From Aquilaria yunnanensis (lineage: Eukaryota > Streptophyta > Magnoliopsida > Malvales > Thymelaeaceae): DNA of 64,000 bases. Within the stretch, counting starts at the first letter, position 1, and every line of letters begins with the position of its first letter. Shown here piece after piece: positions 45,254 through 56,277 of this stretch. The position numbers and the translations under genes are program-made. The notes below the pieces were generated by a model that searched no databases, had not been told where the DNA came from, and worked only from the letters and a program-made list of their open reading frames with translations. The DNA lies in contig CM077598.1 of the NCBI GenBank assembly GCA_039654915.1, positions 74,986,041 through 75,050,040 of the forward strand, read 5' to 3'.

Positions 45254-46120
45254 TGATAGCCAAAGGCTGTCGCCTCAATCTGGCCGAATACCCTGCCACA
45301 ACAACGGCCAGAAGAACTGGCGCTTCCCGGGAATAGGTGGAATCATGCACCTCGGGAGATAGCCTGAGAGCTCCGAGCCTCGGCACGCCAGTAAAACTTG
45401 AGGACTCCATTCGCCCCCCAAGGTTGTGAACAACGCGCCTTCGGAAAAGTGGCACCAGACATTGCTGCCCGAATATGATATCCCCGAAGGCGGAACCCCC
45501 TGGAACTGGGAACCCCCGAACTGAGGGTAGGCTTCCCGAAGAGGCTCTGTCCGAACTAGAGGACGACCTCGCCCAGGGACCTCGGGAGTACGGCAGGCGC
45601 ATTTAAGGAAGCATTTAAGGAAGCCTCTGACACGTCCCACCACAGACGTAAAAAGTCGCCCTGACGCGCAGACGCCATCAGAATCATATCATGGCCCGTC
45701 TCAGCACAAGGCTCGAGGCCATCTAGTTACCAACTATCTGTCCCCTATGCCCAGACGTTCAGGAGCATCCGACCGCACACGTGTCATGATCTGAACGGGC
45801 TAGGTATTCCTATATATACAGGAAATAAATACTTGACAGGAGGTTGGCAGGCCGGATATACAGCTCCCACACCCTGAGAAAATACCAGGCGAGACTTTTC
45901 TGCCTTTCTCTTTGAGCTAGTGACTTTCTCCTTCTTCCGGCCACCACTGACTTGGGCGTCGGAGGCTCCCCCCCCGGAAAAACACTCCGGGGGCCTCCTA
46001 ACCCTGTTTACCAGCTTTTCAGGTACCCTCCTTGGGGTGATCCACCTTCCAGGCGTTCTTCCTCCTAGAAGTCTCCTCAACAGTCATCATGACTCATAAC
46101 GATGAGGCCTTGGGCCATCA
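45254..46120 (+). repeat. T8 5' LTR
   Basis: TGATAGCC...GGCCATCA. G-box ACACGTGT at 45777-45784, TATATATA at 45811-45818, GACTTGGGCGTC then the strongest leader stem in the window at 45961-45999 (GGAGGC paired with GCCTCC, inner CCCCCGGA with TCCGGGGG). The gag ATG is at 46089, 32 nt from the end. Confidence 0.95.
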
Positions 46121-46841
46121 TTTGGCGCCGTCTGTGGGAACCCGCTCGCAGATTGCCGTCGTTGAGACTCGGCGTTCTAAGGACAAGGGACTCCCAAGGT
46201 CCTCGTCCGCGCCTGAGATACAACCGGCTGCTGAGCAGACACTCCCAGAGACTTCTACGCCCGAGGAGGACCGCCCTCTGGTAATCACCATGAGCTTCTT
46301 GAGGGACTTTCAGCGCTCGGTCATTGCTGAAATGACTCAGCATATCGACCGAAGATGGCCACAGCAGTCACAGGCCCAGAAACCCTCCTCATCAACACGC
46401 CCTCGGGAGAGAAGCCCCAAGTCTACACACCACAGTTCAGAAAGTGGAGATCCTCGCGAAGAATCATCCACAGAAGATATAGCCCTCGGGAAACGGCCTG
46501 TGGGACAAACCGGGTCCAAGCGACCGAGAGTCTCACAGCGAAGCAGTTCATCGCCCGAGGCGAGGGCCCTGACCCCTCCGCGCCGAACTCGCTCCCCGAA
46601 AAGGCGCCGGCGATCTCCCTCCCGCGAAAATGGTCCTAGCGCCACTGCGCTTATGGAAAGGATATTGGCACGGCTGGACAGAGTGGAAAAACAAGTGACC
46701 AGAAAACCCGTTTGGGACAGGCTGTCGGGGGCATTATGCGAAGATGGCTCCCCGTTTATTCGCACCGTCGTTGAGGCAGCTATGCCAGGCGACTTCAGAG
46801 TGCCTAGGCTGGAGATCTATGATGGCCGGACTGATCCACAG
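46089..46841 (+). pseudogene. T8 gag, first part (with PBS)
   Basis: 251 complete codons from the LTR-internal ATG. GHHLAPSVGTRSQIAVVETRR is read across the LTR end and the PBS (46121-46140). Then RPLVITMSFLRDF, a Ser/Arg-rich linker with SPKRRRRSP, MERILARLDRVEKQV and the start of the gag domain to DGRTDPQ. The frame is open until S1 enters after the Gln codon at 46839-46841 and resumes at 51537. Confidence 0.92.
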
Positions 46842-48836
46842 TGTCACGCCCCGTACTGCCCCTGGCCCATCTGGGCCCAATTATCAAAGCTTGCAGCGGA
46901 AGTTATTCACATTTGAGGGGGTTTATTTAATACTACGAGCACCTACGGCGTGAGAGTCCAGGATCTAATCTGGTTCTAGCTTGATTGATTATTTACCTTC
47001 AATATGTTTCAGGGTGCTCTTTAAGGTCAAGCTAGCACCTATGTGGAATTTTAGTGTTCCAATTATGAGCTTTCTCAACTTAACGATTTTCATGCACATA
47101 ATGCTCTTAGATGCCATCTTATCAAATCAGCAACCAACTCCATACAAATCTAGGTTCACTGGAGATCCTTCCTTAGGTACACATATTCAGCCAATCAATC
47201 TTGCAATTCAAGCAAAGCAATCACTTAGTCCAGTAAGTGCATAGAATGTGTGCCCATCAAGTGTACTAGTCCAGTGCATGGCAACAAAGAAGCCCATCTT
47301 ATTTTCAAGTTTGAAAACACATTTGTATATCCATGAGCATCAGCCAAGTCTAGTACACATAACATGAATATCCATCATGGCATTATTCATCATAGTCATC
47401 CATCCAAGGCAAAGTTCATCATCATAAGTCAACCAGAACTATGCCTATCCATAGCACAGCAAACAAGCATCACCTACTTGGAAAACATACCAAGGAATGC
47501 TTTATGTCTAAGTTTATCTGGGTTCAAGTTTTACAGACCAAGTTTTCATGTCTACTTAATCTGTAACTCAAATAGACATGGAATACAATCCACCTTATAG
47601 ACCTTGTTCCCACAACTTCTAGACTCCATATCCTGCACAGGTAAGTCCACAACATTAGCTTGTTCCACAAGCAATCTATACCACACAAGTCACTTTGAGC
47701 ATATGATTTTACTGAGCATCACTATACGCATACCCAACCTTTTAGTGTATCGTAACGAGTACTCTGGTACTCCTCGCTTGATCTATCAAGCCATCCATTT
47801 CCTGAAAAATGTTTAGCAGGGCGGGTGAGTTATAAAACTCAATAAGAATCCCGGCGTGAGGTAGGTATCTCATGACTTTCATAGTCATATCCGGCTTTTA
47901 AAGCCAAAGTGTGCCAAGAAAGTAATGGCATTTTCCATATTCCTGCAAAGGAAAACACTAAAACAAGAAAACACACGGTGTGGCATGATAGCAATAATAA
48001 TAATAATAATCAGGGTCAGCATGCACAAACAATTTCAGAGAAGCACACAACTCAACGCACACACCACTGTTCCTCGTAACCTGTGGGCATCGCAAGCATT
48101 CGCATTTGCATAACCATTTCCGGTCGACCATTTTTCTTTTTTTTTTATCTTATCTGAGCTCATTATCTTGGGACCGAGTTGGCCAAACTCGATACCAAGA
48201 CCCAAATGCTTGCTATTCTACTCATGAGTATACCATCATTGCCGAAGCAACACCACCTCGCCCAGTACGCACTTATGTGCCCAATTATCCATAGTTGCCG
48301 AAGCAACGATCCTCGTCCAATACGCACTTATGTGCCCAATTATTAAACTAAGAAAGTACATGAGACCTCACAAAAGTAACAACCACGTAGCCCTGACATG
48401 CACACCTATGGTCACTTGGTGCTTTGACCATCACATAGGGGCACTAATACTCACACTAAAAGGACATGGAAAATATACCATGGAGAGTGAGTATTGGGAT
48501 TCTTACCACCATTTATATAACCTTTTTGCTCATTGTCTTTGCCTTGCTTTGCTTTGTTTGTTGTTGTAACTTTGCCCTTGCCTTAATGGACCTATAAAGC
48601 CCAATACACTAGCAAGTTAATTTCTTACTTTTCATGAACCATGAGAACCATAATTTACCAAGGACTCTTGGTTTAACTTACTCAACCTTACTTAAAGAGG
48701 AAAGGCCCCATAATTACCCTTCTTGGTTAAAGTCCAATTCCAATTGTAGCCAATGTTGGCATTATAGCCAAGATGGCCAATGTAGCCATTGCTGCCAATT
48801 TAGCCCAAGTTTGCCTATGTAGCCCATGTAGTGAAT

Positions 48837-49255
48837 TGTAGCCCATTTTTGCCTTGCTGTGAATTGAGGCCCAACTTGGCCTTTTCTGAAAGTGTAGGCC
48901 CAATTAGCCTTTTCTGGAAGTTTAGGCCTAATTGGCCTTTTCTGGAATTTTGGCCCAACTTGGGCTTTCCAGGAACTCAGGCCCACTTGGCCTTCTCTGG
49001 AACCCAGGCCCACTTGGCCTGTTCTGGAACTCAGGCCCAACTGGCCTTTTATTAACTCAGGCCCACTTGGCCTTTTAATTCCTCAGGCCCACTTGGCCTT
49101 TTATCTTCTCAGGCCCACTTGGCCTTTTAATTCTCTTCTGGACTTGGGCCTATATTAACCTTTTCAGGATTTAGCCCAATTCAGCCTTTAGGCCCAATAT
49201 ACATCTTCAGGACTTGGGCCTATATTAACCTTTCCAGGATTTAGCCCAAGTGTTG
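48837..49255. repeat. S1 GGCCCA/TTGGCC repeat field
   Basis: More than ten imperfect units of about 25-40 bp built on AGGCCCACTTGGCCTTTT and variants (AGCCCATTTTTGCC, GGACTTGGGCCTATATTAACC). Frames across it give repetitive peptides with no gene character. Confidence 0.75.
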
Positions 49256-49560
49256 AGTCAAAGTAGCCCACTTGCCAATAATGCCATTATGGTCCATTTG
49301 GCCAATATTACTCAAAACTCTGTGTTTTCCACTCAAGCACCTCAAGAACAATTGTTGACAGAATTGTCCTTGAATACTTCTTTGCCACTTTAGTCCCAAA
49401 TTTTCCTTGTGAACACTTTTGCCACCAAATTACTTGGTTAACACACATCCGCCAAAAATTGGCACCATGGCCGAATGCATGCTTCATTTCTTCTTTGTGA
49501 TTTTTGCTTGTACAAGTCATCTAGGACTTAAAAATATGCCAAGAACACTTGGCTCCACAT

Positions 49561-49798
49561 GGCTAACATGCCAAGAGATTAAAATCAACATATGGCCGAA
49601 TCTTTCAAGCTTGATTTTTTGCTCATAAAACTTCTACACATGGCTAACATGCCAAGATATTAAAATCAACATATGGCCGAATCTTTCAAGCTTGATTTTT
49701 TGCTCATAAAACTTCTACACATGGCTAACATGCCAAGATATTAAAATCAACATATGGCCGAATCTTTCAAGCTTGATTTTTGCTCATAAATCTTCTCT
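49561..49798. repeat. S1 81-bp tandem repeat, three copies
   Basis: Units start at 49561, 49642 and 49723 with GGCTAACATGCCAAGA and contain CATATGGCCGAATC and AAGCTTGATTTTT. They are nearly identical to one another, which suggests recent expansion. The ATGGCCGAAT core recurs singly about every 120 bp to 50790. Confidence 0.85.
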
Positions 49799-51536
49799 TT
49801 TTGCATCCAACTTTTGGCCATCAACATGCACACTCACAAGAACATCTTCACTACCAAGAACACTTGGTTTCAAGCTTGCATGCCAAAAATACCCATTTGG
49901 CCGAATATACTCCTTGCTTTTCTTTGCATCTTTTGTTTGTTTCTTTGCTTGGAAAGGCTATACAAGCCTCAAGGCACCAAGAACACTTGGTTTCAAGCCT
50001 TAAAATACCATGGACATTCATGGCCGAAACTCCATCCTTGCTTTTCTTGGAGTTCTCCTCCATTTCCTTGCTTTTGATGGCTTAAAAGTGCCATGCATGC
50101 CTTGAACTCTCAAGTTGAGTCCAAGAGCACTATAAATCCTCCATGGCCGAACCTTCACTTGATTTTCCTTGCAAAAATCCAGCAAATACAAAGCATTAAA
50201 AAGTAATATCTAGCTCAAAACACAAGAAATCAACAATGAAAACATGATTCACTTACAACCTTGTTTATGGCCGAATCTTGAGCTTGTTCTTCCTTGACGT
50301 TTTCCTTGTTTTTCTTGCTCCTCATGGCTTAGAAATGCCATGCATGTTCATGAGCTCATGTGTGAAGCTCAAGAACACTAAGTTCCTCCATGGCCGAATC
50401 TTCAAGAGTTTTTCCTTGATGTTCTTCTTCACTTTCTTGCTTCTCATGGCTTAAAAATGCCAAGCATGCTCATGAGCTCTTGAGATGAGCTCAAGAACAC
50501 TATTTTCTCATCATGGCCGAATATTCACAAGCATTTTTCCATGGGTTTCCCTGGACATCTCTCTTCAATTTTGGTCTAGATGTGTTTAGGAGGTTGAAAG
50601 CTTCATGGAAATGTGTTTGCATGTGGGAGAAGCTTGGATTTTGGTCATGGCCGAATTTGTTGAGGGAGGAAGAAGATGATGAACTTGGAAGAACACCATG
50701 GCTGGTTTTAGAGAGAAGGGAGAGCAAATGAGAGCACTTGGTGCTAGAGAGAGAGAGAATTAAGTGTTTGAATGGTAAAATAAGAGCATGGCCGAATTTA
50801 GTGCTTCCAATTAGAAGAAATGCAAGCCAAATGCATGTGAAATGCATATTTGGAAGCAATGGCCGGCCATTCAATTTCAAAGTTGTGGGAGAATGGTCAA
50901 ATGGCAATTAAAATAAGCAATAGACAAATGTGAGTGGGGGGAAATAGTTTAATGGGATATCTTGGAGCCATTAAACAATAATAGACAAAGGATAATGGGG
51001 GAATAAATTATCTTAGTGGAATTTGTAGTGGAGGATTAGTTTAATGGGTAATAAACAAATATGAGTGGAGCAAATAAACAATGATAGTGGAGCATAAGTG
51101 GGAGACAAGCATGTGATGGGCAAATAATTAATATGTGAGTGGGAGACATGGGTGGCCAAACAATAATAGTTTAATGGGAAGTGGGAGACAAGAATAGTGG
51201 AGGAATAAAATAAATGATGAGTGGAATGTGTAGTAGGCCAAATTACTTACTTGGTCCTCCATCTTTCTCCAACTTTGCAATTGAGTCCTCCCACCCAACT
51301 TTTCTTTGTGCAATTGAGTCCCTCAATTTCAATTTCCACCAATATCATCATCACAACTCTTGGCCTAAGCCAAGCATAATCCTTGGAGTGTCCAACACTC
51401 ATTAATGCCCATTCCTTAATTAATTCCAAGTCTCCAAAATTTTTTTGCCAAGTTTCCAAATTTGGAAACTTTTTCTGTCTTTACTCCACTTAACCCGGGA
51501 CTTAGTCATTTAGTCCTTTCCGGGTATGACACACAG

Positions 51537-52494
51537 GCCCCTCTGACGAAGTACAGGCGGAGCATGATAATGCACGGAGCTGATGACGCTACCATGTGCA
51601 AATGCTTTGAAGTCACCCTCACGGGCCGAGCAACAGCATGGTACAATTCGTTGCCCCCAGGGACTATCACTGAGTTTCAGGAGTTGTCCGCAGCCTTTAC
51701 CCAGCAGTTCATTGGGAGCAGGCCGACGGCCAAAATGCCTGTACAGATGTTCGACATAGAGCAGAGAAACGGAGAGACGATCCAAGACTATGTCGAACGA
51801 TTCAACAGGGAAGCACTCAGCGTCCCGGACTTCCGGCCCGAAATCCGCATCCTCGCTATGACACAGGGCCTTCGGCGTGACTCACAGCTGTTCTACGAGT
51901 TCTTAAAGGACCCCCCGGAGACCCTCGGAGAATTTTACCGAAGGGCAGAGCAGCACATGACAGCCGAGGAATTGAGGATGGCGGGGCCGAAGTCTGATCA
52001 TCACCGCGCCGAAGGGCCCAGCCAGCAAGCTCGGCATCTTTCTGAACATACAGGTCGACCACGGCGAATGCGAGGAAAGAAACCTCAAAGTTTCACACCC
52101 TTGAGCACGACACGGACCAACATTCTCATGGTGCTGGAAAGGCAAGGGACGCAGATTCGGCGGCCAAAGGCCATGGCCGCCGATAATAAGAAGAATGCCA
52201 AGAAGTTCTGCCAGTTTCATCGCGACCACGGTCATGACACCGAAGACTGCTTCCAGCTGAAGAAGTACATAGAGTCGCTGATCAAACAGGGCCAACTTCG
52301 CAAGTATCTGCGGATGCCCTCCCCAAAAGGCAGAAAAGAGGAGGAAGAGAGGGCCGAAAACGAGGACTATGACTCCGACAGGCGGAGAAACAGAAGTCCA
52401 AAAAGGCGCCTTCCACCTCCAGTAGGGGTCATCCAAACCATCACCACGGGGCTCCCATCCTCGGAAAGAAAGCGGAAGGCCAGAGAAATTGCGG
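51537..52494 (+). pseudogene. T8 gag, second part
   Basis: Continues in the frame of 46089-46841 right after the CACAG copy: APLTKYRRSMIMHGADDAT, CFEVTLTGRATAWYN, FIGSRPTAKMPVQMFDIEQRNGETI, DYVERFNREALSVPDF, RRAEQHMTAEELRM, and KKFCQFHRDHGHDTEDC near 52203-52250. It then runs into protease without a stop, so gag and pol share one frame. The Met upstream at 51462 lies in S1 and is not the real start. Confidence 0.9.
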
Positions 52495-53160
52495 TTATGG
52501 AGTATCAAAGTCCATCAAAGAAATTGGCTCGCAAAGATGGCTCCACTGTCGTCTTCCCCCACGACGACCCGCTGCTGATAATGGCGAGAATAGGGAACTG
52601 GGACGTCAAGAGAGTGTTGCTTGATGATGGCTCAAATGCTGACGTCCTATTCTCGCACTTACTGCCGAGCTTGGGCATCACCAGCAGCGAGCTGAAACCT
52701 GTCACCACGCCCACTTTCGGCGTTGGGCCATCCGAACTACCCGTCCTCGGATGGATCGACCTCCCTTTGATGATGAAAGGCACTTCGGTAGACGGAGCAG
52801 CTGAGTCGTACGCGTCCACAATGGCAAGATTCATCGTCATGGATGTCCCGTCTTCGTACAACGCCATCCTTGGAAGGCAGACTCAGGGGAACCTGCACAT
52901 TCGCCCCGATGTGAAGTACTTGACTGTCACATTCGCCACCAAGGATGGAGATGCAGAGGTCTTCATCGACCAAGCCGAGGTAAGAAAGGTGTTTGTAAAA
53001 ACACGAAAGGCTCCGGCAAACAGCTCTACACAAACGGTGGAGGCAAAGGCGCAGGAGAAAGGCAAAGAAGGAGATCCCGCAGAAGCAGAAACGGAAGCAG
53101 TAGATCTTGTCCCAGGACAATCTACCCGAATAGGGAAGAGCTTGGCCAAAGGTGATAAGG
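52495..53160 (+). pseudogene. T8 protease
   Basis: MEYQSPSKKLARKDGSTVVF, DDPLLIMARIGNWDVKRVLLDDGSNADV (active site near 52620-52640), PTFGVGPSELPVLGWIDLP, NAILGRQTQGNLHIRPDVKY and VFIDQAEVRKVFVKTRK. The domain is undamaged and is in frame with gag and with the first part of RT. Confidence 0.88.
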
Positions 53161-54170
53161 AAAATCTTGTATCCTTTCTGCTAAAAAATAAAGATCTGTT
53201 TGCCTACTCGCCGAAAGACATGCCAGGAGTGAACCCTGGCATAATACAGCACAGCCTCAAAGTAAGCCCGGAAGCAAAACCTATCAGGCAAAAGAAACGA
53301 AGCATCTCAGCCCACAAAAGCAACTTCGTGAAAACTGAAGTCCAGCGCCTATTGGATGCTGAAGTTATCAGGGAGGTAAAATACCCCGAATGGTTAAGCA
53401 ACGTGGTCATTGCCACAAAAGAAGGTAGCAGCAAACTCCGGATGTGCATTGATTTCAGAAACTTGAACGATGCTTGCCCGAAAGACTCATTTCCCCTCCC
53501 GCCAATAGATCAACTGGTAGATTCAAAAATACGGGCTCCTGAGCTTCCTAGATGCCTTCAGCGGCTACCATCAGATAAGGATGGACCCCGAAGATGAAGA
53601 GAAAACTGCCTTCATCACCGAAGGAGGAACGTACTGCTATATCAGAATGCCCTTCGGGCTGAAAAATGCAGGAGCCACCTACCAGAGACTGATGAACAAG
53701 GTCTTTAAAGACCAAATGGGGAGAAACATGGAAGTATATGTTGATGATATGATAGTAAAAAGCAAGCTACCCGGCTACGACGTTGCAGATTTGGAGGAAA
53801 CCTTCCAAAAGCTCAGAGTCTTCGGGATTCGCCTTAACCCCGAGAAGTGTATCTTCGGGGTGACGTCGGGAAAATTCCTTGGGTACATGGTATCCGAAAG
53901 AGGCATCGACGCCAATCCTGAGAAGATTAAGGCTCTGCTTGAGTTCCGAACTCCTGCCACAGTTAAAGACGTGCAGAGACTAACCGGAAGAATAACCTCT
54001 CTGAGCAGGTTTATTTCCAGGTACGGAGATAGGTGTAGACCTTTCTTCAAAGTCCTCACAAAGGCAGCAAAGACGGAAGGCGACCTCGGAAGAAACAATC
54101 ATCCCTGGGATGAAGATTGCCAAAAGGCCTGGGAAGAACTCAAAGTCTACCTGGCCAGCCTGCCGACTCT
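53161..54170 (+). pseudogene. T8 reverse transcriptase, 5-nt deletion
   Basis: RLLDAEVIREVKYPEWLSNVV and RMCIDFRNLNDACPKDSFPLPP are in the gag frame. Near 53527 five nucleotides are missing against T5/T6 in the VDSTAEYG stretch, so FLDAFSGYHQ is read out of frame. Reading resumes in frame 1 with EDEEKTAFITEGGTYCY, RMPFGLKNAGATYQRL and EVYVDDM (YVDD near 53739). The catalytic parts are all encoded, but no single chain results. Confidence 0.9.
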
Positions 54171-55140
54171 GCGACAACCTCGGGTGGGAGAACCCCTCGT
54201 ACTGTACCTCGCCGTCACAGAAAAGGCCGTGAGCTCGGTCCTGATAAAAGAAGAAGGGCCGAAACAATGGCCGGTCTACTACGTCAGCAAGTCCCCGCAT
54301 GGCGCCGAAGTCAGGTACCCTTTGCTTCAAAAAGCTATATACGCCTTGGTGCTTGCAGGAAGAAGACTGCGACCATATTTCCAGGCTCACCCCATCATCG
54401 TCCGAAGTAGTCTACCGCTACGGGATGTTATGAAGAGAGTTGATCATTCGGGAAGGCTCTCCAAGTGGTGCATAGAGCTTGGCGAACACGAAATCACGTA
54501 TGAGCCTCGGAAGGCCATAAAAGCCCAAGCATTGGCAGATTTTATCGCCGAAATACCCACCACTGAGGAGAACCACTCAGATCCGAAAGAAGGTGAGCCA
54601 GAATGGACCTTGCATGTTGACGGAGCCTCGGGGTCCGAACACCAGGGAGCTGGAATAGTTATCAGAGGACCCGAAGGCCTAGAGGTGATGAAGGCTATCA
54701 AGTTCAGCTTCAACGTCACCAATAATGTGGCTGAGTATGAAGCCCTCATAGCGGGATTACGCTTGGCCAGAAAGATTGGCGTGAGAAACTTAAGGGCTCA
54801 CAGCGATTCCCAGCTGGTAGTTCGGCAGACGGCAGGGGATTATGGGGCGAAGGACCCAATCTTGGCAAAGTACCACGAGCTGGTAACAAAACTCATCCAA
54901 GAGTTTGACGCCGTGCGGATCGAAAATGTACCCCGGCGGTATAACACTGAGGCAGATTGTTTAGCGAAGTCCAAAACATACACCGAGGTGCTAGACCATC
55001 CAAGCATCTCCGTGCTAAGCGTAACGACCTCGGGAATGGGGTGGAAGGACCCCATAAAGAGATATCTCGCAGAGAATGAGCTTCCCGAAGACGCCGGCAA
55101 TGCTGCAAGACTGCGAAGACGCGCCGGAAGATTCTTCCTG
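54171..55140 (+). pseudogene. T8 RNase H and connection
   Basis: LRQPRVGEPLVLYLAVTEKA, YPLLQKAIYALVLAGRRLRPYF, then HVDGASGSEHQGAG, NNVAEYEAL and HSDSQLVV with all three acidic catalytic residues. It is open throughout and continuous with the second part of RT and with integrase. Confidence 0.9.
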
Positions 55141-56277
55141 ATTGGTGAAGAGTTATATCGGCAAGGATATGCAAATCCATTGCAGAGATGTGTGGGCGAA
55201 GAGGATACTGAGATGGTCCTCGAAGAAGTCCACGAAGGCATGTGCGGCTCGCACATTGGAACTGATGCCCTTGCAGCAGTGATACTCCGCCAAGGATACT
55301 TCTGGCCTACCCTGAGAAAGGACGCAAGGCAGTTCGTCTAGAAGTGCGGTAGTTGCCAGAGACATGCAAAAATCCAGAGGATACCCTCGGAAATGGTAAC
55401 GTCGGCAGACTATCCTTGGCCCTTCGCAGTCTGGGGTATAGACCTCATTGGGCCACTCCCCACAGCGCCCGGAGGCGTGAAATTCTGCGTGGTAGCAGTG
55501 GACTATTTCTCAAAGTGGGTAGAGGCAGAACCACTAGCAACTATCTCAGCAAAAGAAGTGCAGAAGTTCGTATGGAAGAACATCGTATGCAGATTTGGCA
55601 TACCGAGGGTACTAGTAGCTGATAATGGATCCCAGTTCATAGACAAAGGATTCCAGGAATTCATCAGCGACCTCGGAATAAAGATGCACTTCGCCCCAGT
55701 AGCTCACCCCCAAAGCAATGGGCAGGTGGAAGTATCAAACAGGACCATAAAAGATGGCCTGAAAAAGAGACTTGGGGAAGCCAAGGGGAAATGGCCAGGA
55801 GAACTCCAAAGTGTATTGTGGAGCTACCGAACGACGCCACGAAGAGCCACAGGGGAAACTCCCTTCTCACTCGTCTTCGGAACAGAGGCCATTATCCCAA
55901 TAGAGATAGTTCAGCCTTCAATACGGGTGCAAGTATTTGATGAAGGCGGAAATGACCTCGGTCTGAGAACTAAGCTCGACCTTGTGGCCGAACACAGAGA
56001 AATAGCCGAGCTGAGAAGAAAAGCTTTCCAGCAAAGAGTGGCCGCGGCTATCAACTTAAAAGCCAGGCCAAAAGAAATCAAAAAAGGAGACCTCGTTCTC
56101 CGAAAGGCCGACTTTGCACCCCGAAGGCCATCTCACGGAGTACTTCGCGCAAATTGGGAAGGACCTTATCTGGTTCTCGCCGAAGTACGAAAAGGCGTGT
56201 ACAAGCTTGGCGACGCCGAAGGCGTAGAATTGAAAAACACTTGGCATTCAGACGCCTTGAAAAAATTCTACGCCTAA
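55141..56277 (+). pseudogene. T8 integrase, one stop
   Basis: Zinc region HEGMCGSHIGTDAL; TAG at 55339-55341 falls between FV and KCGSC, inside the zinc-binding part. From the Met at 55393 the frame is open for 294 residues: Asp17 (WGID), Asp77 (ADNG) and Glu113 (GQVE) with 35-residue spacing, then FQQRVAAAINLKARPKEIKKGD and YKLGDAEGVELKN to TAA 56275-56277. Confidence 0.92.

Larger units (their letters stand above)
46842..51531. mobile_element. S1: 4.69-kb solo LTR of another retrotransposon family
   Basis: Begins TGTCACGCCCCG, ends GGGTATGACA (TGTCA/TGACA inverted tips) and is flanked by CACAG at 46837-46841 and 51532-51536. gag reads straight on when it is removed. It holds no gag or pol domain, only AT-rich non-coding DNA with several tandem repeats, so it fits a solo LTR left by LTR-LTR recombination. 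The length and the tip sequence suggest a long-LTR chromovirus such as Tekay; that family call is tentative. Orientation is unknown. Confidence 0.82.

Noticed and set aside
46121..46140. tRNA-like sequence next to the LTR
   Set aside because: It is only about 20 nt long and placed exactly at the LTR edge in every element, so it is a primer-binding site.
48762..50907. Several 60-135 codon frames in S1
   Set aside because: They are repetitive peptides from tandem repeats, on both strands, with no domain or start context.
51462..51536. Met at 51462 as the gag start of T8
   Set aside because: These codons lie in S1 and its target duplication. The gag frame comes from 46089-46841.
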